Both the position numbers and the translations under genes were made by a program. This document shows positions 55,391-63,942 of a DNA stretch of 64,000 bases, in pieces. How positions within the stretch are numbered: the stretch's first letter is position 1; every line of letters begins with the position of its first letter. The DNA is from Candidatus Obscuribacterales bacterium (GTDB lineage: Bacteria > Cyanobacteriota > Vampirovibrionia > Obscuribacterales > Obscuribacteraceae): NCBI GenBank assembly GCA_021732085.1, contig JAKFVQ010000007.1, forward strand, positions 62,001-126,000, given 5' to 3'. Under the pieces are notes generated by a model. That model searched no databases. It was given only the letters and a program-made list of their open reading frames with translations, and was not told the DNA's origin.

Positions 55391-56182
55391 CTAGTGAGCG
55401 ACGACAGCTTCTTCAAGCTCGTATCCGACGCGCATCTCGTAGTCAGGCTCTATGCCAGCCGGCAGCTCCAAGCCAAGCTCAGCCAGGCGCTTTTCAACTA
55501 TCTCCAGATACTCCGCTTGCAACTGTCTAGAATCCTTTATCTTGAGACCCATTTCGAAGTATTTAGCGAAGTGCTTACTTTCATCGTCCGGTCTGCCGGA
55601 AAAGCCTAAACCCATCTGCATAAATTTCGGCACCGCTGCTTGCAAGCGTGCGCGTCCAGCTTCTCCATCAAATTCAATAACCCGCTTAGCTGCCCAAACA
55701 CCGAAAGCCAGATGCCCTTTTTCTTCTTGCCAAATCCTCTCACTTATTCTTCGCCACGGAAGGTAGGAAGACTGGCGGTACTGTCCCAGAAATGCCACTG
55801 CAGCTGGTGTAACGACTGTTGAGAACATAGCAACATCGGCCCATTCCTCAAAGAACTTGCTCCAATTTTCTTTACGGAATCCATTTATTACGCGCACCAC
55901 CTTAGGTGATGGATTGTCTGGATTCTGCACCAGGTGCTGAACCCGCACATCCACATCGACGCCTAATTCCGCAAGCACTTGCCAGCAATACCAACCGTGA
56001 CCACATTCTTCCATGACCTTTTTCGTTAATCGATAAGCCTCTTCAGGCCGAGGAGCAAAGCGTAAATTTTCTGAAACACGCTGACCTCCGGCAAACTCGG
56101 AGTCAGCTTGAAAGCTGAGCAAATCGATCAAGGCAACGCGATAATCAGCAGGCAAACTGTCGGTATTCTCGTACGTCTTCAT
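55391..56182 (-). CDS. PaaA-like diiron oxygenase subunit
   Basis: 263 residues, ferritin-like four-helix fold. A full set of diiron ligands is visible: E29, E59-x-x-H62 (EECGHGWY), D116, and E154-x-x-H157 (EEKGHLAFG). The nearest known relatives are the PaaA/PaaC subunits of phenylacetyl-CoA epoxidase, which use oxygen to oxidise CoA thioesters. The other Paa subunits (PaaB, PaaD, PaaE) and phenylacetate genes are absent, and a ferredoxin takes the reductase place. The substrate is unknown; neighbours suggest an aromatic or acyl compound. First gene of the three-gene set. Confidence 0.8.
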   Translation of the reverse strand: MKTYENTDSLPADYRVALIDLLSFQADSEFAGGQRVSENLRFAPRPEEAYRLTKKVMEECGHGWYCWQVLAELGVDVDVRVQHLVQNPDNPSPKVVRVINGFRKENWSKFFEEWADVAMFSTVVTPAAVAFLGQYRQSSYLPWRRISERIWQEEKGHLAFGVWAAKRVIEFDGEAGRARLQAAVPKFMQMGLGFSGRPDDESKHFAKYFEMGLKIKDSRQLQAEYLEIVEKRLAELGLELPAGIEPDYEMRVGYELEEAVVAH

Positions 56183-56480
56183 TCTTGGATATCCAATCAG
56201 GGTTGCTCATTAATAATCCCAGATGTCCAAGAAGGTTTGATCAATCCCGGTTGGTACTGTGAGTCTTTACTCTCATCCGATAGGATGATTTTTGCCCTAC
56301 AAAATGGCCGCGCAGTTAAAGAAGATGTCGGGGCTTGCAGCAATGCAACCAATAATCTCAGTCCAACAGGTATCAGGCAAAGGATCAGTAATTCAAAAGC
56401 ACAAGACTCGCATCATCAATTGATGCGAGTCTTGGTGCGGTCTAAGTTCGATTACCTTTGTTCGGTATTTTGAAGTACTT
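56183..56480. other. Intergenic region between desaturase and diiron genes
   Basis: 298 bp, both flanking genes on the minus strand. It holds the desaturase terminator and presumably the promoter of the diiron/ferredoxin set. Nothing else was recognised. Confidence 0.5.
56402..56434 (-). terminator. Terminator-like hairpin after the desaturase gene
   Basis: A perfect 14-bp stem (56402-56415 with 56421-56434) with a 5-base loop. On the minus strand it is followed by TGCTTTTG, an imperfect T-tract, 47 bp after the desaturase stop. Confidence 0.65.
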
Positions 56481-57314
56481 CTATTTAAGAATAGTTTCCT
56501 GATCAGCCTTCTTGCTGTTGTCCAACTCCTCTTCAGAGTTATCACTGAGGTGTGTCATTACTGAAACATGTTTTGCGTATCGGATTTCAGTTGCCAGACC
56601 CAGCGCTTTCAAAATAGAGATAGTTATCCAGGTCGGATCGATCTCTGACGGCTTAAGCCCGTGACGAGCTGATTGGGGAAAGGCATGATGATTGTTATGC
56701 CAGCCCTCACCCATACTCAAGGCAGCAACAAACCATACATTGCGGCTGTTGTCTCCGCACGGGTAGGTTTCATAGCCATACTGGCGTAGATGACAGATCG
56801 AATTAACCAGCAATGGTCCAAGAAATCCCATCACGGTAGCCAGGATATTGGCGGCTAAAACAACTGGACCGAACAAGAAGTATATAGCAATGCGAAAAGC
56901 GATCGCAAAAGCTAAACACAGGTAGCCATCCCTATGGGAGTGATTGCAATGCAAAAATCTATAAACAGGATCGCGATAAAGATCAGGGGCAATTTCCTTG
57001 CTCTCCTTTTCCGATATGCGCGTGCTCGGCTTCCACATCCATTCGATAAATGCGTGCCAAAACCCATCAACAGGAGAATGAGGATCGCCTTTGTGATCAG
57101 AGAAACGATGATGCAATCTATGCGTTGTTACCCAGAATATAGGGGCGCCCTCAAGCGCAAGGTAAGCACCGGAAACTATAAAATACTCCAACCACTTAGG
57201 AACTTTATAGGATTTGTGCGACAGCAGGCGATGATAGCCCAGAGTTATACCCTGTGAGTGGTAAATAAAGAAGACAACAAAAGTGAGAATAAAAAGTTCC
57301 AAGATGAACCTCAA
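56481..57314 (-). CDS. Acyl-CoA/fatty acid delta-9-type desaturase
   Basis: 277 residues. The three histidine boxes of membrane desaturases are in order: HRLLSH (near 28), HRLHH (near 65) and HNNHH (near 205), plus EGWHNNHHAFP, which is standard for the stearoyl-CoA desaturase group. Several hydrophobic segments. It introduces a double bond into a saturated acyl chain with oxygen and an electron donor. It lies 124 bp after kynureninase on the same strand and just upstream of the diiron/ferredoxin set; the ferredoxin could in principle serve it too. Confidence 0.92.
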   Translation of the reverse strand: MRFILELFILTFVVFFIYHSQGITLGYHRLLSHKSYKVPKWLEYFIVSGAYLALEGAPIFWVTTHRLHHRFSDHKGDPHSPVDGFWHAFIEWMWKPSTRISEKESKEIAPDLYRDPVYRFLHCNHSHRDGYLCLAFAIAFRIAIYFLFGPVVLAANILATVMGFLGPLLVNSICHLRQYGYETYPCGDNSRNVWFVAALSMGEGWHNNHHAFPQSARHGLKPSEIDPTWITISILKALGLATEIRYAKHVSVMTHLSDNSEEELDNSKKADQETILK

Positions 57315-57438
57315 TAAACAAGCTTGCCGATTCTACCAAGTTTAGATTTTAGTCCCATCAACCTATCGGTCGAGTGCAAACAGTAAGAAACGCGGGAAGA
57401 AAACTCCCAACTATTGTACCAGCAAGTCGGGTGGCATA

Positions 57439-58752
57439 TCATCCAGCATTACTGGCATGCTCAGTAAAGAGCGATGCGAAACGAAACACATCTTCAAAAC
57501 TATTATAGAGTGGTGCAGGCGCAGCGCGTATAATGTCCGGCTCGCGAAAATCGCAAATCGCACCAGCGGAAGTCAGTGTTTTCACAAGCTCACGCGGCTT
57601 GCCTTTGACCCTGATTGAAAGCTGGCTGCCACGCTCCTTGATGTTGCGCGGCGTAATAATTTGACAGTAATCATTCGGCATGGAGCGCAGCAAGAACTCT
57701 AAATATCCAGTTAAGAGATCGCCCTTCTTGCGCAATTCAATCATCGTCGCTTTGTCGAAAAGCTCCATAGAGGCGCGAAGCGCAGCCAACTGGAAGATTG
57801 GCGGATTGCTCAGTTGCCACGCTTCGGCCGTTGGGATTGCCTTGAAATGTGGTCCCATCAAGAATCGTGTTTGTTTGTCGTGGCCCCACCATCCATTGAA
57901 ACGCGGACCATCAAAGCTCTGCGCATGACGCTCATGTACAAAGCAGCCCGCGATCCCACCGGGACCTGCGTTCAAATACTTGTAACTGCACCATACGGCA
58001 AAGTCCACATCCCATTCATGCAATTGAACAGCAAGATTGCCGGCGCCATGCGCCAAATTGAAACCAACCAGACAATCGTTTTTGTGGGCAGCGGCAGTTA
58101 TCGCTGGAATATCATATGCTTGCCCCGTCAAATAGTTGCAAGTACCCAACATAACAAGCGCAATCGATTTGCCATGTTCTTCAATGAAGGCAATGATATC
58201 GTCAGTGCGCAAGAGTTCTTCATTTGGGCGCGGCACCAGTTCCATGACCGCCGACGCTGGATCATATCCGTGATAAGCAGCTTGAGATGCAACGGCATAT
58301 TGATCGGAAGGAAAAGCCGAACCTTCAATCAAGATCTTGAATTTGTCTTTGCTCGGGCGATAAAAGGACACCATCATCAGGTGCAAGTTTACGGTGAGTG
58401 AATTCATCACTACAACTTCGTGAGGCTTGGCACCAACCAATCGGGCAGTCGACTCTGTCAAATTCTCATGATAAGGAAGCCAGGGATGTTTTGCGTGAAA
58501 ATGCCCTTCCACCCCCAAATTCGCCCAATCTTTAAGTTCCTCATCAATGTATTTCTTGGCATTAATTGGCTGCAGCCCCAAAGAATTTCCAGCCAAATAA
58601 ATAACTCTCTGCCCGACAAAATTGCCCTGTGGAAACAAAAATTGATCGCGAAAGGAGCGTAGCGGATCTCGCTTGTCCATAAGTTGCGCGAAGCTCTCTT
58701 TGTTTTCATAACTAGCCAGAGTTTCATATCCGACAACTTCATTTCGAATCAT
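57439..58752 (-). CDS. kynU: Kynureninase
   Basis: 437 residues from the ATG at 58752, which overlaps the ACMSD stop (TGATG) and has GGAAGG upstream. A PLP enzyme that cleaves 3-hydroxykynurenine to 3-hydroxyanthranilate and alanine. PLP lysine K258 lies in WCSYKYLNAGPGG, and YLAGNSLGLQP and MNSLTVNLHLMM are typical. At the place where most kynureninases have Asp (GFDLAH, contact to the PLP ring nitrogen) the sequence reads GFNLAHGAGN, so N232. Last gene of the 3HAO-ACMSD-KynU operon. Confidence 0.95.
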   Translation of the reverse strand: MIRNEVVGYETLASYENKESFAQLMDKRDPLRSFRDQFLFPQGNFVGQRVIYLAGNSLGLQPINAKKYIDEELKDWANLGVEGHFHAKHPWLPYHENLTESTARLVGAKPHEVVVMNSLTVNLHLMMVSFYRPSKDKFKILIEGSAFPSDQYAVASQAAYHGYDPASAVMELVPRPNEELLRTDDIIAFIEEHGKSIALVMLGTCNYLTGQAYDIPAITAAAHKNDCLVGFNLAHGAGNLAVQLHEWDVDFAVWCSYKYLNAGPGGIAGCFVHERHAQSFDGPRFNGWWGHDKQTRFLMGPHFKAIPTAEAWQLSNPPIFQLAALRASMELFDKATMIELRKKGDLLTGYLEFLLRSMPNDYCQIITPRNIKERGSQLSIRVKGKPRELVKTLTSAGAICDFREPDIIRAAPAPLYNSFEDVFRFASLFTEHASNAG

Positions 58753-59801
58753 CAGGTGCCTTCCTTTGCCAGAGCAGGATCGCAATGCACACATTTTTGC
58801 GCTGCAGGTCCGATCCAATCGAATGCATTTTTGTAGAGAAGTTTTTCCTTAGTCGAATCGCTGAAATCGCCGATCGACTCAATCAGCTTTCCAGGCTCAT
58901 CTTCGCCCAGAGGAAAGGGGAAATCAGTGCCAAGAGCGACTTTCTCTTCGCCAAACATTTTGACAATAAAGCGAAGCATATCAGGATCGTGCACTAGCGA
59001 ATCGACCCAAAATTTGCCCAGGTATTCGCGTGGATTGACTTTATTGTCGACAGCGCAAAGATCTGGACGAACATTGAAGCCGTGCTCGATTCGCCCAAAT
59101 GTGCCGGGAAAGGAACCGCCACCATGCGCGAAGGCAACCCGCAAACGAGGCAAACGCTCGAAAACTCCACCAAAGAGCATAGAGCAAATAGCCAGCGCCG
59201 ATTCAGCAGGCATTCCCACTAGCCACGGCAACCAATAGCTTCCCATCCGATCTTGACCGAGCATGTCCCATGGATGTACGAACACACAGGCATCAAGGTC
59301 TTGAGCGGCTTCAAGAATCGGAAACAGCGATGGATCATTCAGGTTCAATTGATTCACGTGCGATCCGATTTGCACACCGGCAAGCCCCAGCTCTTTGACG
59401 CAGCGCTCCAGTTCTTTGACGGACAAATTCGCATCCTGCATGGGGACGCTGCCCAGCCCAACCAGCCGCTTCGGATGAACACGCACGGACTCTGCAATAT
59501 GATCATTCAGAAGTCGGCAGATAGTCAAACAATCATCAGGTTTAGCCCAATAGCTGAACATTACGGGGACGGTTGAAACAACCTGGATATCTACACCCTT
59601 CTGATCAAGATCGGCGATTCTGGCATCAAGTTCAAAACAATTGCTCTCAATCTCGCGAAAGAACTTGCCATCATCGCGAACCATTTTCGCCCGGCCCTGG
59701 GCGTGATGCTGCAATGTAATGAAGCCACCATAACCGAATTTCTCTTTGAAGTCCGGGAGCTCAGCAGGAAGAATGTGAGCGTGAATATCAGCTTTCTTCA
59801 C
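58752..59801 (-). CDS. 2-amino-3-carboxymuconate-6-semialdehyde decarboxylase
   Basis: 349 residues, amidohydrolase superfamily TIM barrel. The zinc ligands are visible: H7 and H9 (DIHAH), H176 (FVHPWDM), H226 (AFAHGGG) and D293 ([11 protein letters not shown]). It decarboxylates ACMS to 2-aminomuconate semialdehyde, steering 3-hydroxyanthranilate away from quinolinate/NAD and into catabolism. It overlaps 3-hydroxyanthranilate dioxygenase by 4 bp and kynureninase by 1 bp, so all three are translated together. Confidence 0.95.
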   Translation of the reverse strand: MKKADIHAHILPAELPDFKEKFGYGGFITLQHHAQGRAKMVRDDGKFFREIESNCFELDARIADLDQKGVDIQVVSTVPVMFSYWAKPDDCLTICRLLNDHIAESVRVHPKRLVGLGSVPMQDANLSVKELERCVKELGLAGVQIGSHVNQLNLNDPSLFPILEAAQDLDACVFVHPWDMLGQDRMGSYWLPWLVGMPAESALAICSMLFGGVFERLPRLRVAFAHGGGSFPGTFGRIEHGFNVRPDLCAVDNKVNPREYLGKFWVDSLVHDPDMLRFIVKMFGEEKVALGTDFPFPLGEDEPGKLIESIGDFSDSTKEKLLYKNAFDWIGPAAQKCVHCDPALAKEGT

Positions 59802-60340
59802 GCCTTAACCTCCGGGCGCAATGCGCGCGCACCGCACTTGCTGCAAGTGCTGTTTTCTTTAGTATCGTAGAAACGATCAAAGACTGGAGGAAACTGTGTT
59901 TCGATGTTGGTCAATTGGAAAGTCTCTTCGTAAAGCTTCTCGCCGCAGTCCTCGCAATACCAGGCAAGTCCGTCGAGTTCGCCCTCTCGGCGCTGGCGTT
60001 CGATTACCAATCCGATTGTGTTTGGTGGACGACGAGGAGAATGCGGTACGCTAGGTGGCAGCAGAAAAATTTCGCCTTCGCCGATTGGCAAATCGACAGG
60101 CTTTCCATCCTCTATAACTTTGAGCGTCATATTGCCTTCAAGCTGATAGAAGAATTCTTCACCGCCGTTAATATGATAATCGGTTCGCACATTGGGGCCG
60201 CCGATTACCATAACGATAAACTCGCGGTCTTTCCAGACCATCTTATTTCCGACCGGCGGCTTTAAGAGATGCCGGTTTTCTTCAATCCACTTCTTGAAAT
60301 TGATTGTTGCAAATTTGCTCATGGCAAGATCCGAGTCCAT
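59798..60340 (-). CDS. 3-hydroxyanthranilate 3,4-dioxygenase
   Basis: 180 residues, bacterial length. Cupin fold with iron ligands H56, E62 and H100, and arginines near 52 and 103-104 for the substrate carboxylate. The C-terminal rubredoxin-like pairs C129-C132 and C166-C169, typical of bacterial enzymes, are intact. It opens 3-hydroxyanthranilate to 2-amino-3-carboxymuconate semialdehyde. An alternative ATG at 60322 would shorten it by six residues. First gene of its operon and divergent from the deaminase gene. Confidence 0.95.
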   Translation of the reverse strand: MDSDLAMSKFATINFKKWIEENRHLLKPPVGNKMVWKDREFIVMVIGGPNVRTDYHINGGEEFFYQLEGNMTLKVIEDGKPVDLPIGEGEIFLLPPSVPHSPRRPPNTIGLVIERQRREGELDGLAWYCEDCGEKLYEETFQLTNIETQFPPVFDRFYDTKENSTCSKCGARALRPEVKA

Positions 60341-60697
60341 ATTAAGGAGACTGTGAAATTCGGCGGTCGCATCGCTGCTATCCGCTCAAATGCATTCCTG
60401 TCTACTACACAGGAACGACGCTAATTATCTCAGCAAAAGGCGATATTTAGCAGGCTCTTTTGCTAGTATTTCAAATCACTGCGACCTCAATAGTCAAGAA
60501 GAGTAAAGTGTGGGCCGCTTTGCCCTGGCTGAGGCAGATGTTGCAAGATTCGCAACCGTGTCTCCAGCGCGGCCCGGTGAATCAGGCTAGCGATCGCTGA
60601 AAGCCTAATTGCACTTCGCCCATCATTTGGCCAATTGAGGACCAACCGAGAAACGACGAAATCAGCAGGGATAAGACGAAGTTCAGGGGGAAAAATC
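60341..60697. other. Divergent control region of the two kynurenine operons
   Basis: 357 bp between 3-hydroxyanthranilate dioxygenase (minus) and the RidA-type deaminase (plus). An 8-bp inverted repeat AGCAAAAG/CTTTTGCT (about 60434-60475), a short CCTGT/ACAGG stem near 60400-60417 and AGCGATCGCT within a wider AGGCT/AGCCT pair near 60584-60606 are candidate operators. No regulator gene is adjacent. A GGGGG ribosome site precedes 60698. Confidence 0.5.
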
Positions 60698-61144
60698 GTG
60701 ACAAACAGCGGCCAACAAACAATCCGAAAAGCCATTCAAGTGCACGATCCCGCGCCTAGCCCGCTCGGTAACTATTCGCATGCGATGAGAGCCGGTCATC
60801 TTTTGTTCATCTCCGGGCAAGGCTGCCGACACCCAGAAACCGGCATAGAGCAGGGCATTAAGATGGATGCCGACGGCGAAGTGACCGAATACGATATTGA
60901 AGTCCAAACTCGCGGCTGCCTGGAGAATTTGAAAGGCGTGCTTAAAGCAGCCGGGCTCACCTTCTATGATCTCGTGGACGTCAGCATCTTCCTGGCTGAC
61001 ATGAAAGATTTTCAGCGCTACAACAAGGTCTATACGGAATACTTTTCTTTTCCAGAACCCCCGGCGCGCACTACAATTCAAGCCGCCGGATTACCGGGAC
61101 GAAACTTCATCGAAATAAAAGCTATCGCAATGTTCAGAGATTGA
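60698..61144 (+). CDS. RidA family 2-aminomuconate deaminase
   Basis: 148 residues from a GTG at 60698, chosen for the GGGGG site 8 bases upstream. The YjgF/RidA fold is clear: GNYSHAMRAGHLLFISGQG, NLKGVLKAAGLTFYDLVDVSIFLADM and PPARTTIQAAGLPG with the conserved Arg and a C-terminal Glu (FIEIKAIA). In kynurenine and 2-nitrobenzoate pathways this family hydrolyses 2-aminomuconate to 4-oxalocrotonate and ammonia. The position beside the semialdehyde dehydrogenase supports that over general RidA enamine deaminase. Confidence 0.88.
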   Translation: MTNSGQQTIRKAIQVHDPAPSPLGNYSHAMRAGHLLFISGQGCRHPETGIEQGIKMDADGEVTEYDIEVQTRGCLENLKGVLKAAGLTFYDLVDVSIFLADMKDFQRYNKVYTEYFSFPEPPARTTIQAAGLPGRNFIEIKAIAMFRD

Positions 61145-61198
61145 GCCAGCAAGCGGTATTATTACAGCCATGTGGCGTTACTTAGTAAGGATAAGCCA

Positions 61199-62674
61199 AT
61201 GAGTTCTGCAGTCGCGACCGAAATCAAAACCATCGACAACTTCATTCAGGGCCAATATAAAGCACCGAAGAAAGGTGAGTACTTCGAAGACATCGACCCA
61301 GCCACAGGCAAGGCAATTGCAAAAGTAGCCAACGGCGGAGCGGAGGATATTGATGAGGCTGCAGCCGCGGCGAAACTAGCATTCGAACAAGGCCCGTGGC
61401 CGCGAATGTCGATGCAAGAGCGATGTGCAATTCTGCGAAAAGTCGGCGATCTGATTTTGAAAAATTTAGAGACGCTCGCCATTGCAGAAACCGTCGATAC
61501 AGGCAAGCCCATCTCGGAAAGCCGCGAGGGCGACATTCCGCGTTCGGCGCAGAACTTTCACTTCTTCTCAGACTATGCCCAAGCTCTCAATGATGATTCA
61601 TATTCGGTTAACGCAAATGAACGTCATTTGGCGATTCGAGAGCCACTCGGCGTCGCAGGTCTGATCACGCCATGGAATCTTCCCCTCTATCTGGCAACCT
61701 GGAAGATCGCTCCTTGCCTTGCAATGGGAAACTCGTGCATTCTCAAGCCCGCAGAATGGACGCCCCATACAGCCAACTTGCTGGGAGCGCTAATGCAAGA
61801 AGCCGGCGTCCCGGAAGGAGTGTTCAACGTCGTTAACGGATTTGGTGCTAAGTCGGCAGGTGAAGCGCTGACCACACACCCTGATGTGCGCTGCATCTCA
61901 TTTACAGGCGAAACTTCTACGGGCCGCGCCATCATGGGCGCAGCTGCATCCACGTTGAAGAAGCTGAGTTTTGAACTTGGTGGAAAGGGAGCCAACATAA
62001 TATTTGAAGACGCGGATTTACAGGAGGCTATTCCTACGGCAATCCGAGCTGCGTACCGAAACCAGGGCGAAATCTGCTTAGCAGGATCAAGACTGTTTGT
62101 TCAAGAATCCATATACAACAAAGTTCGCGACGAGCTGCTGGAGCGCGTTAAACAAATTCGGGTCGGCAATCCGCTCGACGAGAAAACACAGATGGGCGCA
62201 ATCATCAGCAAGGAGCAATTGCAGAAGGTTCAATCTTACATTGAAATAGGAAAGAACGACGGCAAGTTGTTATTTGGCGGAGAAAGGCTTACTACGCTTG
62301 GTGAAGGCAATTACTTAAGCCCGGCTTTAATCAGCGAAATTGATAACAAATCTAGAGTTTGCCAGGAAGAAATTTTCGGACCGGTACTACCATTGATACC
62401 ATTCAAAGCCGAGGAAGAATTGGTTGAAATGGTCAATTCGACACCATATGGTCTTTCATGCAGCGTTTGGACAAATGATGCCAATCGCCAGCACCGAGTT
62501 TCACGCGACATTAAAAGTGGCATCGTCTGGATCAACTGCTGGTTTGCGCGCGACCTGCGCACTCCGTTCGGCGGACAAAAATCAAGCGGTGTGGGGCGCG
62601 AGGGCGGCCGATGGGCACTGGAATTCTTCTCTGAAATGAAAACAATTTGCTTTCGCTATAAGTCCGGTCAGTAG
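61199..62674 (+). CDS. 2-aminomuconate semialdehyde dehydrogenase (ALDH superfamily)
   Basis: 491 residues from the ATG at 61199 with AAGG upstream; an in-frame GTG at 61172 is less likely. Family features: ITPWNLPLYLATWKIAPCLAMGN, SFTGETSTGRAIM (NAD site), FELGGKGANIIFEDAD with the general-base Glu, and NQGEICLAGSRLFV with the catalytic Cys. QEEIFGPVLPLIPF and FGGQKSSGVGREGG are standard. It resembles the 2-hydroxymuconate/2-aminomuconate semialdehyde group, consistent with its place after the deaminase and opposite ACMSD. Confidence 0.92.
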   Translation: MSSAVATEIKTIDNFIQGQYKAPKKGEYFEDIDPATGKAIAKVANGGAEDIDEAAAAAKLAFEQGPWPRMSMQERCAILRKVGDLILKNLETLAIAETVDTGKPISESREGDIPRSAQNFHFFSDYAQALNDDSYSVNANERHLAIREPLGVAGLITPWNLPLYLATWKIAPCLAMGNSCILKPAEWTPHTANLLGALMQEAGVPEGVFNVVNGFGAKSAGEALTTHPDVRCISFTGETSTGRAIMGAAASTLKKLSFELGGKGANIIFEDADLQEAIPTAIRAAYRNQGEICLAGSRLFVQESIYNKVRDELLERVKQIRVGNPLDEKTQMGAIISKEQLQKVQSYIEIGKNDGKLLFGGERLTTLGEGNYLSPALISEIDNKSRVCQEEIFGPVLPLIPFKAEEELVEMVNSTPYGLSCSVWTNDANRQHRVSRDIKSGIVWINCWFARDLRTPFGGQKSSGVGREGGRWALEFFSEMKTICFRYKSGQ

Positions 62675-62714
62675 AAATTCTGCGGTCGAAGAATCCAGCA
62701 AAAAGGAATATCAT

Positions 62715-63506
62715 ATGGATCTGGGTCTAAAAAACAAAAAGGCAGTCATCTGCGGTGGCTCGAAGGGACTTGGTTTTGCCAGCGCGGAAGCTCTTGCCAA
62801 AGAAGGCGCAGCGTTGTACTTGGTGAGTCGCGAGGAAGGTGCGCTGAAATCCGCAGCGGAGAATTTAAGATCGCTCGGCGCCGCGGACGTAAAATGGGCA
62901 GCGTGCGATCTAACCAGCCATGAAAGTCGCCAGCAGTGTATTGACCAGATCCTGAAAGAATGGAAAGGCGTAGATATCATCATCCACAACGTGGGTGGTC
63001 CGAAAGCAAGTTTCGTGATGGATACAACTGAAGAGCAGTGGCAAGAAGGCTTCGATCGCCTATTCATGCCTTCTGTGCACTTAAACTCAGCTTTCATTCC
63101 GTCAATGAAAGAAAAATCGTGGGGCAGAATTATAACAATTACTTCGCTGAGCGTAATTGAACCGATCCCGATGCTCGCCATCTCCAATGCATTGCGTTCA
63201 GCATCAACTTCTCTGAGCAAGAGCCTTTCTGATGAGATTGCGAAGTTCGGAATAACGGTGAACTGTGTAGCACCAGGTATGGTGCAAACAGATCGCACAG
63301 AAGATTTGCTAAATTCTCGCGTTGCCAACTCGGGGCAAAAGAAAGAAGACTACATGGCAGAAATGCTCAAAGCTATCCCGGCTGGCAGACTTGGCTCACC
63401 AAAGGAATTTGGCGAAGTCGTCTGCTTCTTATGCTCCGACCAAGCATCCTACATCACTGGCTCGACTATCTGCGTGGACGGCGGCAAACGCCGCTCAACT
63501 TACTAA
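62715..63506 (+). CDS. SDR-family protein with altered active site
   Basis: 263 residues, Rossmann fold. The cofactor motif GGSKGLG (14-20), HNVGG (NNAG-like) and the GMVQTD loop are SDR-type. The catalytic Ser is S144, but at the expected Tyr and Lys of YxxxK (S+13 and S+17) are S157 and R161 (SNALR). It belongs with SDRs that carry a SN-LR block in place of YxxxK. It follows the aldehyde dehydrogenase by 40 bp and is probably the third gene of that operon. Reaction unknown. Confidence 0.88.
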   Translation: MDLGLKNKKAVICGGSKGLGFASAEALAKEGAALYLVSREEGALKSAAENLRSLGAADVKWAACDLTSHESRQQCIDQILKEWKGVDIIIHNVGGPKASFVMDTTEEQWQEGFDRLFMPSVHLNSAFIPSMKEKSWGRIITITSLSVIEPIPMLAISNALRSASTSLSKSLSDEIAKFGITVNCVAPGMVQTDRTEDLLNSRVANSGQKKEDYMAEMLKAIPAGRLGSPKEFGEVVCFLCSDQASYITGSTICVDGGKRRSTY

Positions 63507-63942
63507 CTGTTGAATAGCTCGTTCGCCGGACTTAGGTAGTGGCCCGGAATTCCGATCATTGACATCCGTCCAGATTTAGCATTCGAAAAACTTCAAACCC
63601 CAACGCACACAAGCTTAAACGGGGATTTAGGGCTCAGGCAAAGAAGCGGTATCCTACCCCAAAATTGTCCGACTATCCGGGCCACCAGCAAAGGCCGGCC
63701 AGGTGGGCAGGGCCAAGGTGAAATGGAACCGTTGTATCTCTTTAATATCTAGATTTCCAGCGAACAGACGATTCAGCGAGGGGTCGGTTGATTGCCGACG
63801 TCGTTGCCCTGTTTCGTTTGTGGAGAGTGGATGCATGGATTTTCTTGCACTCCCTTTGAAAAGCTCGGCATTGACATCCAATTCCCCAGGACAGGGTATA
63901 TAAGGATGGGGTTCCGCAAACGTTCGTGCGATGGGGTGGCAG
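63507..63942. other. Intergenic region upstream of the last gene
   Basis: 436 bp. A CCCC/GGGG pair near 63598-63622 could be a weak terminator for the SDR operon. A TTGACA at 63871-63876 is followed by a TATA-rich box near 63896-63903, but the spacing (about 19-20) is long for a sigma-70 promoter. No gene is supported. Confidence 0.4.

Noticed and set aside
54323..56182. A complete phenylacetate (paa) operon
   Set aside because: Only PaaA/PaaC-like proteins are present; PaaB, PaaD, PaaE, PaaK and downstream enzymes are missing, so phenylacetate breakdown should not be assigned.
60590..60597. GCGATCGC (HIP1-like octamer), also noticed near 5302 and 56899
   Set aside because: HIP1 is very frequent in many cyanobacteria; the few copies I noticed are not evidence of enrichment and do not mark a cyanobacterial genome by themselves.
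63871..63903. A sigma-70 promoter (TTGACA plus TATATA)
   Set aside because: The spacing of about 19-20 bases is too long to call with confidence; kept only as a note in the intergenic entry.
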